Origin: Planctomycetota bacterium
GTDB taxonomy: Bacteria; Planctomycetota; Phycisphaerae; Phycisphaerales; SM1A02
Assembly: GCA_016872915.1 (NCBI GenBank)
Contig: VGYQ01000010.1
Span: 1 to 49,475 of the forward strand
Length of the DNA stretch: 49,475 nucleotides
Direction: 5' to 3'
Shown: in pieces, positions 17,036 through 24,625 of the stretch
How the letters are laid out: each line of letters starts with the position of its first letter
Position numbering within the stretch: position 1 is the first letter of the stretch
Translations under genes and position numbers: made by a program
The notes under the pieces: model-generated
Database searches by the model: none
What the model was told of the DNA's origin: nothing
Seen by the model: only the letters and a program-made list of their open reading frames with translations

Positions 17036-20000
17036 GTGGATTGACGACTGCACCGCTCTCGATCGCAAGTTGACGCACGTCGAGATCGGTCATCTCTCGC
17101 ACGGTGCCCGCAAGTGCACCGTCATGCATCCTGCGAGCCCACGCCACCCACAGAGCATTCCGATCGGGCTCGCGCGAAGCGCGCTCGAGGAGCTCGGACA
17201 TCGTTTCGCGCAGTGCGCGGGTCTGCAACGTGCCACGAACCTGGAGTGGAACGAAGCGGCGTGTAAACCGCAGGATTCGATCGGGCCAATCGCTTGATCG
17301 AAACTCCACGACCCATCGGTGCTCGCGGAGTCGTGCCTCCATGCGATGCAGGTAGCGTCGTCGAATCTCATCGCCGCGTGCAAGCCTCACCCCGAGCGTC
17401 TCACGAATCCTGTGGCTCTCATCCACGCTCGTCGTGAGAGTGCCGATGTACCACAGATCGCGAATGAGGAATGCCTCCGCCAGAGGCAGAATCGCGAGTC
17501 GGGGTAGTTCGAGCGTTGCATCTGCGCGACAAAGACTCGTGATGATCTCTGCATAGCGAAGCGCATAGTCAAGCCCCCCCCACATCTCGCATCGACGCAT
17601 CGCAACAGCGAAATCCTGGAGCGCCTCATGCCCGTGACGAGTTGACAGCAACCCAGACAGCTGCTGAAGTGAAGCTCCCACACGCCGTCGCATGCGCCGC
17701 GCCTGTGTGCGCTGCCGACGATTACCGATCTGGCGTGCGGCCGTCGCAATGCGCACAAGCCGCAGCATTGCACGCTGCCCAGATCCGTCGGCATCCTCCA
17801 CAGGAGTGAGCATCGTGGAAGCACGCGGCACAGCTCCCACCTTCTGCAAACCGGCGGCGATGCGCCGCCCAAGTTGAATACCCTCCCGAACCGCAGCGAT
17901 GCCGGACGCCTCGACGTGCGCGATGCCAAACTCGAATGCCTCCAGAGAGAGGGGAATCCAACCCCGCTGGAACGCAATCCCCAGCGCGATCACATCCACA
18001 GGGCGATCGGTGAGAAATGTCGCGCGAGCGGCTTCGGCAAGATCGAGCAGCTCCATGCGATCGCGGTTACATGTCGCCTCCACCGCTGATGCGAGTCGCG
18101 CTGCCGTCCGCCGGCACCCCTCGGAGATCTGATCGTCGAGCGTTCCAATGTTGGCAACCACCGTTGTGCGCTGCGGATCTGCCACGCGCAGACGCGGATC
18201 CGTCGCGAGTGCACGAATCGTTTCGAGCGGATCGATGCCGATCACAAGATCTGCCTCGCCGTAGGGAATCTGCGTGGTGAATCGTTGCCCCTGTGATCGC
18301 GGCGACGATTCGGATGCATCGGTGGCAGGCACTTCCATTCGTGTGAACACCACCTGCGACCATGCGCTCCGCCCCGGCCCAAGCGGTGTACTGCGGTGCG
18401 TCCACGACACCGCAAATCCCATGTGGCGTCCTGCCTCGGCAAGAATGCTGCCGATGATGCCCGGTGCATCACCTCGAAATCCGCCGATGTGCGCACGCCA
18501 CAGCCCCTGCTCGCCATGGATCGGCTGAGGAACCGGCAAACGGTCAGGGGAACGCAGCGCATCGAGGCCTGGAGGTGGCCGTGTACGGATGATCTCCACC
18601 TGCTCGAGCAGCGATTCAAGCCGAAAGAAGACGCCACGGGCACCCGGGACCAAGGATCGATCGACCAACGGTTCGGGGCGAAGTGGATCGCTGCCACGCA
18701 GCAGGCCACGAGCTATCTGTGCGGCCAACCCGGGATCTCGCAGTTCGCACGCGTGGTCCGCAGGCAGGATGAATCGCTGGAACCTCAGGAAACCATCTCG
18801 GTCCACTTCGCGCGCAGCCCGATCCAAGGCCCCGACATCACGGCGCGGCGGCGGTCCATCCCGCGCAATCACCAGCGTCAAGGCATCTGCACCAGCTGCG
18901 GTCACGAGCGCGTCGCGGAGCGTTTCGCTGTCGTTCACGTCGAGGGCAATGACGCGAAGGCGCGGCTCCCCCTCTGCACCTGCCGCGGCGCGCGCAAGAC
19001 GCTCCACATCCATTCGCTCCGCTGCACCGAAGTCGAGCACCACGATGACACGGCGTTGGCGCTCGACCGATGCCTGCCGAATGGCAAGAACACCCTCGCG
19101 CAGAAAACGCTGCACATGCCAACTTTCCACCACACATGCCGTCGCTCCGGCACGAACACCCTGACGCCCACTCACAAGCGCATAGGACTCCTCGCCCTGC
19201 TGCGTGCGCTCGGCAAGCAGTGCATCGGCATCATGGATCGCCGAGCCGAGCAGCCGCTCTGCAGACTCAACCCCGATGTCTTCCCCGCGCCTGCGGACCT
19301 CCAAGGTGGCAATCGAGGCGGGAATGCGCGCGAGTTTGTCCTCGAGTTGCAGACCAGGACGCATCTCGTGAAGGAGATGGATCACGCGGCGTGTCAGCAG
19401 ACTCGTGACAAGCGCATCATTGACGGCAAGCGGCTCCACATCACCCGCAGCAGCCGGGAGACGGCTCCACCACACGCGAGCAACTTCGCCGCCCGATGCC
19501 CGCATCGACTCGGCCGCCGCAACGATGCGTGGCGCCACGGATCCGGGTCGCGCTTCAAGCACGACAACGTTCTGACAGCGTTCGAGAATCCGTCCCACTG
19601 CAGATTCGTCCAGAGGCTCGGGCGCACCAATCCCGAGCACTGGAACCCGCCCCGTCATGCCAAGTTCATCGAGCATGTGGCGAACGGACACAAGCGCAGG
19701 GCCGATCGCTATGAAGCCGTACTGCTCACGTTCACCGGGACTCGGCAAGTGTTCGACACTGTTCAATTCCAGCACACGGATGATGCGTAGAGGATCCGCA
19801 GACTCACCCGTACGAGCGAGACGACGCCGACGCAGCCATGCATCATGATCCACGCGCGCCACATGGCGATTGGGCAGAACGTTCAATGTGGCGGCCGATC
19901 GCAACAGCGAAATATGCGCCACCAGAGCTGCCGGACGCCGTGTGGCACGTGTGAGACGAAGCGCGACATCGCAGCCGCCGCGCAGTCCATCGACATCTGC

Positions 20001-20507
20001 GGCCTCGATCGCGGTGAGCCCTGCACGGCGGCACACTCGCCTCGGACAGGTGGTCGGCACAGCAACGGGATGGTCTTCGAGCACGAGCACAATGCCAGCG
20101 GCTTCACTCAGCGGGAGGCGTCCAATCTCCTCCATTTGCCCGACCAGTCCATCGAGCTCTTCGTTGGGAACCAGCACCACGCTGCGCCGCCCGCGTGCCG
20201 CCTCTTGAGCTGCAAGTTCCAGTGCACGAGGACCACTGACCACGCTCGTCACCTGAAGGGCGTTGCGCTCAAGAACCTCCGCGGCGCCCGCCTCCTCAGC
20301 CGCAGCCAGAACCGTCTCAAAGGGTGGACGCCGAACAACGATCAGGCGGTGTACATCGAGCTCCGACTCGAGCAGTCCCTTCAGAATCGCCTGTCCGGCC
20401 GAAAAGAGCGCGGCACCGTCCACGAGGTCGAGCGGCGAACGGGCGCCGCGCATGCGGGCCGGCGCAGTCGGCTCCGTTGCATCTCGCAGATCGTCTCCTG
20501 CGTCCAT
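17022..20507 (-). CDS. Divergent indolepyruvate:ferredoxin oxidoreductase-like protein, cofactor motifs lost
   Basis: This 1,161-residue protein follows the domain order of fused 2-oxoacid:ferredoxin oxidoreductases. An N-terminal part opens with LFSAGQAILKGLLE, then AAGIVLVLEDHP and FIAIGPALVSVRHMLDELG. A C-terminal gamma-like part near residues 670-770 has LWRAHIGGFRGDAPG and EADLVIGIDPLETIRAL. I see no CxxCxxCxxxC ferredoxin motif. At the expected thiamine diphosphate site (VVLDFGAAERMD) the usual GDG and Asn are missing, and the gamma-domain GGQG is replaced. It may therefore be a non-catalytic or repurposed paralogue. A TACTAT box lies eight bases before the ATG. Assignment rests on motif spacing read by eye; function is unknown. 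Confidence 0.55.
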   Translation of the reverse strand: MDAGDDLRDATEPTAPARMRGARSPLDLVDGAALFSAGQAILKGLLESELDVHRLIVVRRPPFETVLAAAEEAGAAEVLERNALQVTSVVSGPRALELAAQEAARGRRSVVLVPNEELDGLVGQMEEIGRLPLSEAAGIVLVLEDHPVAVPTTCPRRVCRRAGLTAIEAADVDGLRGGCDVALRLTRATRRPAALVAHISLLRSAATLNVLPNRHVARVDHDAWLRRRRLARTGESADPLRIIRVLELNSVEHLPSPGEREQYGFIAIGPALVSVRHMLDELGMTGRVPVLGIGAPEPLDESAVGRILERCQNVVVLEARPGSVAPRIVAAAESMRASGGEVARVWWSRLPAAAGDVEPLAVNDALVTSLLTRRVIHLLHEMRPGLQLEDKLARIPASIATLEVRRRGEDIGVESAERLLGSAIHDADALLAERTQQGEESYALVSGRQGVRAGATACVVESWHVQRFLREGVLAIRQASVERQRRVIVVLDFGAAERMDVERLARAAAGAEGEPRLRVIALDVNDSETLRDALVTAAGADALTLVIARDGPPPRRDVGALDRAAREVDRDGFLRFQRFILPADHACELRDPGLAAQIARGLLRGSDPLRPEPLVDRSLVPGARGVFFRLESLLEQVEIIRTRPPPGLDALRSPDRLPVPQPIHGEQGLWRAHIGGFRGDAPGIIGSILAEAGRHMGFAVSWTHRSTPLGPGRSAWSQVVFTRMEVPATDASESSPRSQGQRFTTQIPYGEADLVIGIDPLETIRALATDPRLRVADPQRTTVVANIGTLDDQISEGCRRTAARLASAVEATCNRDRMELLDLAEAARATFLTDRPVDVIALGIAFQRGWIPLSLEAFEFGIAHVEASGIAAVREGIQLGRRIAAGLQKVGAVPRASTMLTPVEDADGSGQRAMLRLVRIATAARQIGNRRQRTQARRMRRRVGASLQQLSGLLSTRHGHEALQDFAVAMRRCEMWGGLDYALRYAEIITSLCRADATLELPRLAILPLAEAFLIRDLWYIGTLTTSVDESHRIRETLGVRLARGDEIRRRYLHRMEARLREHRWVVEFRSSDWPDRILRFTRRFVPLQVRGTLQTRALRETMSELLERASREPDRNALWVAWARRMHDGALAGTVREMTDLDVRQLAIESGAVVNPLSAG

Positions 20508-20515
20508 GGGGAACG

Positions 20516-20521
20516 ATAGTA
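20516..20521 (-). promoter_or_regulatory. Possible -10 box (TACTAT) for the oxidoreductase-like gene
   Basis: TACTAT on the minus strand is followed by eight bases and the ATG at 20507. It lies in the 30-base gap after the HAD phosphatase gene, so the large gene could have its own promoter. An AGAGGA further upstream is too far from the ATG to serve as a normal ribosome binding site. Confidence 0.3.
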
Positions 20522-20537
20522 ATCCTCTGCCGAGCGA

Positions 20538-21413
20538 TCAGGCGCCCTGGAGCAGACGATCAATCACCCATGCGATCGCATCCGAATCGTTGCTCGGCGC
20601 ATTGTCGGTCGCATGAGATGCCACATCTGGCATGGCGTTCGCCACAGCAAACGAGAGCCGAGAGTTCCGAAGCATGCCAATATCGTTCAGACCGTCACCA
20701 ACGGTGGCGACTGAACTCTCGGCGATGCCGAGCGCTGAGCAGAGCCGCTGCACCATCGTCCACTTGTCGACCGCGGCATCGAAGATTTCCAACAGGTGCG
20801 TATCTGCGCCCGGCTTGCCAGCGGCGACAAGGGCTGGCCAGTGCTTGATGGACAATCGCTCAGGGACTTCGCGGAGAAGGGCGGCTGCGACATCGCCAAG
20901 TTCTGCTTTCTGCGCCACCGTACCCACGCGCAGCACGTGCTGCAAGGAAACGTGACGTTCGACGGCATTGGTTGGAAGAGACGGGAGCGTCCGTGTCACG
21001 ACAGGATGAATCTCGAACCACCAGCGGCTTGCCGCGTCCAATTCGCGGTCCCCCACCAAGAGGTAGTCGTATCCAGTCAACGATGCATCTTTGAGCAAGT
21101 GGGCGAGATGCCCGTACGCCAGCAGACTCTCGGTGCAGTGCTGCACCAAGTCAGGTGCAATCGTGATTCGATCCTTGCACTGCCCAGTTGCGATGTCATG
21201 GAGCGCCGCACCGCCCGCCGTAATAATTCGCCCCTCACCGAGTACGGCTTGTGCGATCGCCCGACACTCCAACCAGGATCGCCCCGTTGCAAAGACGACT
21301 TCGAGACCAGCACGCCGCGCACGACTGATCGCCTCCTTGTTCCGCGGGGAAACACACCCCTCACTGTCGAGGAGCGTGCCATCCAGATCGCTCACCAGCA
21401 TTCGTGCAGACAT
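20538..21413 (-). CDS. HAD-superfamily hydrolase, Cof/type IIB
   Basis: This is a 291-residue Mg-dependent phosphatase of the Cof-like type IIB group, which acts on sugar phosphates, phosphorylated cofactors or nucleotides. The nucleophile motif is SDLDGTLLD at residues 8-16 (Asp9, Asp11). The second motif is VFATGRSW. The metal-binding motif near the C-terminus is VGDGLNDIGML, followed by VANAMPDV, as usual for the subfamily. The ATG at 21413 is chosen over an upstream TTG; neither has a clear ribosome binding site. It faces away from the membrane-anchored gene at 21447 across 33 bases and precedes the oxidoreductase-like gene. Substrate cannot be told from sequence. Confidence 0.9.
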   Translation of the reverse strand: MSARMLVSDLDGTLLDSEGCVSPRNKEAISRARRAGLEVVFATGRSWLECRAIAQAVLGEGRIITAGGAALHDIATGQCKDRITIAPDLVQHCTESLLAYGHLAHLLKDASLTGYDYLLVGDRELDAASRWWFEIHPVVTRTLPSLPTNAVERHVSLQHVLRVGTVAQKAELGDVAAALLREVPERLSIKHWPALVAAGKPGADTHLLEIFDAAVDKWTMVQRLCSALGIAESSVATVGDGLNDIGMLRNSRLSFAVANAMPDVASHATDNAPSNDSDAIAWVIDRLLQGA

Positions 21414-21427
21414 GGAAGACTGCAAAA

Positions 21428-21436
21428 TGCTACACT
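21428..21436 (+). promoter_or_regulatory. Possible extended -10 (TGCTACACT) for the gene at 21447
   Basis: TG-C-TACACT has the form of an extended -10 element and ends ten bases before the ATG. The bases between are pyrimidine-rich with no Shine-Dalgarno match. No -35 is evident, which is common for extended -10 promoters. Confidence 0.45.
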
Positions 21437-21446
21437 TTCACCCCTT

Positions 21447-22313
21447 ATGGATCGAAAAAGGCTCGCCAACGTGCAACAGTCCGACCTCACGGAGAGCCGG
21501 ATCAATGATGACTTTCTGTTCTGGCTCAAGAACAGCGGTCCGAACTGGTTGTTGGCTGTGCTGGTGGTGCTCTGCCTGGCCATGGGTTGGAACTGGTGGA
21601 AAAACAAGCAAGGTCAGGCTCGTGATGTGGCTTGGAGCGAACTCTCCGAGGCAGACATTCCGGCCACGCTCCGTGACGTCGCCGCGAAGCATGCCGATGT
21701 AGACAGCGTCGCGTCCTTTGCGTTGCTGACTGCCGCAGATCGCTTTCTGCAAAGCGTCGTGAGCGGGCAGCGCTTTGATCGCGAACCAAGTGCGGCGGAT
21801 GTAGCCGTGACACCAGAACTGCGCCGAGAGTGGCTGCTCGAGGCGCAGGCGCTGTACGGCGAGGTGCTCACGCGTGCGGAGTCATCCAGCGATCCGAATG
21901 CGGTCGCCTTCGAGGTTGCCGCGCTGTTTGGACTCGCAGCGGTGGCCGAGTCACGCGGGGAAGTCGACGCCGCGAAGTCCGCGCTCGAGCGCGTCAATGC
22001 GAAAACCACGGATCGCATGCCATGGATCTCCAAGCAGGCAAAGGCGCGCATCGAGACGATCGCGTTGGTGTCGTCGCCCTACCAGATTCCAGATGCACCG
22101 ATGCCGCAGGGAGTGCTACCGGATGGCACACGCTTCAATCTCCCCGCGGGCAGCTCCGTCACGGACCAAGAAGCGATGCGCGCGCTGATCGGGGGCTTGC
22201 AGGGCGGAGCGATGACTCCGGCATCCGATCAGCCGCTTGTCCCGCCGCCGCCCGCAGATCCAGTGGCTCCAGCGGCACCCGCGGCGCCGAGCGGCGATGC
22301 CCCCAAACCCTGA
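21447..22313 (+). CDS. Membrane-anchored periplasmic protein with helical-repeat-like domain
   Basis: The 288-residue protein has a short cytoplasmic N-terminus with several charged residues and one transmembrane segment at about 33-50 (WLLAVLVVLCLAMGW). An outside domain with TPR-like helix pairs follows (for example AVAFEVAALFGLAAVAESRGEVDAAKSALERV near 150-185). The layout resembles YfgM-type single-pass proteins, though I cannot assign it firmly. The last 70 residues are Pro/Ala/Gly-rich and probably disordered. The ATG at 21447 is chosen because the longer open frame runs antisense through the HAD gene. It is followed after six bases by the pseudouridine synthase gene. A scaffold or chaperone role is only an inference. 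Confidence 0.75.
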   Translation: MDRKRLANVQQSDLTESRINDDFLFWLKNSGPNWLLAVLVVLCLAMGWNWWKNKQGQARDVAWSELSEADIPATLRDVAAKHADVDSVASFALLTAADRFLQSVVSGQRFDREPSAADVAVTPELRREWLLEAQALYGEVLTRAESSSDPNAVAFEVAALFGLAAVAESRGEVDAAKSALERVNAKTTDRMPWISKQAKARIETIALVSSPYQIPDAPMPQGVLPDGTRFNLPAGSSVTDQEAMRALIGGLQGGAMTPASDQPLVPPPPADPVAPAAPAAPSGDAPKP

Positions 22314-22319
22314 GACACC

Positions 22320-23504
22320 GTGAGCGGTTCTGAGGAAGCGCCGAAGGGGAGTGCGCAGGGATCCGAGGACGCGACGGACGCGGCGCAACTCATCACTGCG
22401 GCCGGCACAGTCGACCGTGACGCATTGCTGGCCGTGTACGAACGCTGCGCTGCCAGTGACGATGACCAACCCGTACGCGTCACATTCCGCATCCAACACC
22501 ATCTCTCCAAACGCCTCGACCGCTACTTGGTGGACCGCGTGCCGTTTCTGAGTCGCACGGCACTGCAGCGGCTCATCGATGAAGAGGCCGTGACTGTCAA
22601 TGGACGCATTCCAAAGTCGAGCACGCGTCTCCAGCATGGGGATGTTGTCGTGGCGGCGCTCCCACCACCGCCAAGTCACGAGATCACACCCGAAGAGATT
22701 CCCCTCGACATTCTCTTCGAGGATGACGAACTCATCGTCATCAACAAGCAGCCTGGGCTGATTGTGCATCCTGCACGAAGCCACAAGTCGGGCACGCTCA
22801 TCAACGGTCTTGCCTGGCACTTCATGCATCGTTCGAGCGGAAAACTCTCGGAGGTCGGACGCGAACAGGCACGCCCTGGAGTCGTTCACCGACTCGACAA
22901 GCACACCAGTGGCGTCATGGTCGCCGCCAAAACGGAGACAGCGCACTGGCGGCTCGGTAAGCAGTTCGAAAAGCGCACGACCCAGAAGCGATACATCGCA
23001 CTTGTCGAGGGTCACCCCGACCCGCTGGCTGATCTCATCGATTTGCCACTTGGCAAGCATCCGTCGATCCGCGAGCGATACGCCGTGCGCTTCGACGACA
23101 GTGGCAAGCCCTCACAGACCTTTTACCGAACACTTGAACTCTTTGAAGGCTTTGCACTTGTCGAACTGGAACTGCGCACGGGACGCACTCATCAGATCCG
23201 CGTTCACATGTCCCATCAAGGGCATCCACTGGCTGGCGACGACATGTACGGCGGAACACATCTGCGCGAGTCTGATGTCGGCGGCGAGAGCGACGCGCCC
23301 CTCCTGATGCGGCAAGGACTCCACGCGGCGATGCTCGGCTTTCGCCATCCAATCACCAACGAACCGATGCTCTTTGAAGCACCTCTTCGCAGTGACCTCA
23401 AGCGGACCGTGGATCTTCTTCGGACTCACCGATTCATTCGCTCCATCGAAGCCGGCGGCATCCGAGTTTCCGTTCCGCGTGAGGGCGATGGCCCAAAGTC
23501 CTAA
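22320..23504 (+). CDS. RluA/RluD-family pseudouridine synthase
   Basis: Members isomerise specific uridines in rRNA or tRNA to pseudouridine. The 394-residue protein starts at a GTG six bases after the upstream stop. It has an N-terminal extension of about 50 residues and an S4 RNA-binding domain (about 60-115, with LSKRLDRYL and VNGRIPKSSTRLQHGD). The catalytic domain has the active-site motif VVHRLDKHTSGVMV (catalytic Asp in HRLD; His replaces the usual second Asp), and RTGRTHQIRVHMSHQGHP. This fits the large-subunit RluD subfamily best. The target uridines (RluD acts at 1911/1915/1917 in E. coli) are not deducible. It may be translationally coupled to the membrane protein gene before it. 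Confidence 0.92.
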   Translation: MSGSEEAPKGSAQGSEDATDAAQLITAAGTVDRDALLAVYERCAASDDDQPVRVTFRIQHHLSKRLDRYLVDRVPFLSRTALQRLIDEEAVTVNGRIPKSSTRLQHGDVVVAALPPPPSHEITPEEIPLDILFEDDELIVINKQPGLIVHPARSHKSGTLINGLAWHFMHRSSGKLSEVGREQARPGVVHRLDKHTSGVMVAAKTETAHWRLGKQFEKRTTQKRYIALVEGHPDPLADLIDLPLGKHPSIRERYAVRFDDSGKPSQTFYRTLELFEGFALVELELRTGRTHQIRVHMSHQGHPLAGDDMYGGTHLRESDVGGESDAPLLMRQGLHAAMLGFRHPITNEPMLFEAPLRSDLKRTVDLLRTHRFIRSIEAGGIRVSVPREGDGPKS

Positions 23505-23528
23505 CCACGGCGTCGCTCGCCTGCGCGA

Positions 23529-24521
23529 TCACAGCCGCTCTTCGCCACTGGTCCGCCGCATCAGTTCCTGAAGCGCGTGCTGCGGTGTGGCACCACCGAA
23601 GAGGACCGAGTGCACCGCGGATGCGATGGGGACTTCGACGTCAAGACGCCGGGCAAGTTCCACGACCGCACGGCATGTATCGACCCCCTCCACCACCGCA
23701 TGCATGGAGCGAAGCGCCGATGCAAAGCCCTCGCCGCGGCCGAGGCGTTCCCCGAGCGTTCGATTGCGTCCATCCTCGCTGAAGCAGGTTGTGGCGAGGT
23801 CGCCGACCCCCGCGACACCGAAGAATGTTTCGCGGCTTCCCCCCAGTGCCATGCCAAGCCTCGCCATTTCTGCTGTTCCGCGCGCCAAAAGCGTTGCCTT
23901 GGCATTGATGCCGAGTTGCATGCCATCGACCATGCCCGCTGCGAGAGCAATCACATTCTTCAGTGCGCCGGCTGCCTCGACACCAATCTGATCCGAGGAG
24001 AGATAGATGCGCCATGCGGAGGTCGCAAGCGCCTGCTGCACTCCTCGCGCCGCGGCAGCTTCCCCCGCCACCACCAATGCCGTGGGCAGACCGAGCGCGA
24101 CCTCGCTCGCCACGGAAGGTCCGGAAAGTGTCACGATTTGTCCGCCGATCTCGAGTTCTCGAAGCACCTCGCTTGGGCGCTTCAGGGTCTCCACCTCGAA
24201 GCCCTTTGCCAAACTCACAACCGTGGCATCTCGTGGACACGCCGACCGCAGAACCGTCCAGACACTCCGTGCGTACTGCGAGGGGATTGCCGTGATGACC
24301 ATGCGTACACCGTTCATGGCGGTTTTCCCATCGGTTGTGATGACAACCGAGTCAGGAATCACGAGTCCCTCCACGCGAGGGCTGCGACGATGACGCAGCA
24401 GTCCCTCCACTTCTTCATCGTTCCGCCCCCAAAGACGAACCCCATGCCCCGCTCGAGCGCAATGAGTCGCAACGACACTGCCGAACTGACCGCAGCCAAT
24501 GACGGCAATCTCTTCCGACAT
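23529..24521 (-). CDS. gpsA: Glycerol-3-phosphate dehydrogenase [NAD(P)+]
   Basis: GpsA reduces dihydroxyacetone phosphate to sn-glycerol 3-phosphate for membrane lipid synthesis. The 330-residue protein begins with the Rossmann motif AVIGCGQFGSVVA, followed by VRLWGRNDEEV. The substrate-binding segment GALKNVIALAAGMVDGMQLGINAKATL carries the conserved catalytic Lys. GVAGVGDLATTCFSEDGRNRTLG is the usual helical-domain signature, split here over the central region. Length is standard. On the minus strand TAGGGT lies six bases before the ATG, with TG and one base before it (an extended -10 form). It is divergent from the P-type ATPase gene across 104 bases and converges on the pseudouridine synthase gene with 24 bases between. 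Confidence 0.95.
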   Translation of the reverse strand: MSEEIAVIGCGQFGSVVATHCARAGHGVRLWGRNDEEVEGLLRHRRSPRVEGLVIPDSVVITTDGKTAMNGVRMVITAIPSQYARSVWTVLRSACPRDATVVSLAKGFEVETLKRPSEVLRELEIGGQIVTLSGPSVASEVALGLPTALVVAGEAAAARGVQQALATSAWRIYLSSDQIGVEAAGALKNVIALAAGMVDGMQLGINAKATLLARGTAEMARLGMALGGSRETFFGVAGVGDLATTCFSEDGRNRTLGERLGRGEGFASALRSMHAVVEGVDTCRAVVELARRLDVEVPIASAVHSVLFGGATPQHALQELMRRTSGEERL

Positions 24522-24527
24522 GGAAGC

Positions 24528-24536
24528 ACCCTACCA
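24528..24536 (-). promoter_or_regulatory. Possible extended -10 (TGGTAGGGT) for gpsA
   Basis: On the minus strand TG-G-TAGGGT ends six bases before the gpsA ATG, which would place transcription start at the initiation codon. No ribosome binding site is seen between the box and the ATG. Confidence 0.35.
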
Positions 24537-24556
24537 CGCCGCGAAGCGCTGGTGGG

Positions 24557-24565
24557 TGCTACCCT
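24557..24565 (+). promoter_or_regulatory. Possible extended -10 (TGCTACCCT) for the P-type ATPase
   Basis: TG-C-TACCCT has the same extended layout as the element at 21428. It would give a leader of roughly 50 bases before the TTG at 24626. Here a strong ribosome binding site is present, so this would be an ordinary leadered transcript. Confidence 0.35.
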
Positions 24566-24625
24566 TCGCCATCGGGCCCCGCGGCGGTCCATCCCCCTCT
24601 TGCAGCAGGCCAAAGGAGCGACGAT

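Noticed and set aside
18396-19790. Long open frame on the plus strand inside the oxidoreductase-like gene
   Set aside because: It is antisense to a better supported gene, has Cys/His/Arg-rich low-quality composition typical of shadow frames in GC-rich DNA, and shows no recognisable motif.
20796-21446. N-terminal extension of the membrane-anchored gene
   Set aside because: The extension runs antisense through the HAD phosphatase gene; the ATG at 21447 with its promoter-like box is better.
22226-22310. Pro/Ala-rich repeats at the end of the membrane-anchored gene as a DNA repeat
   Set aside because: They are short, irregular and explained by a disordered protein tail.
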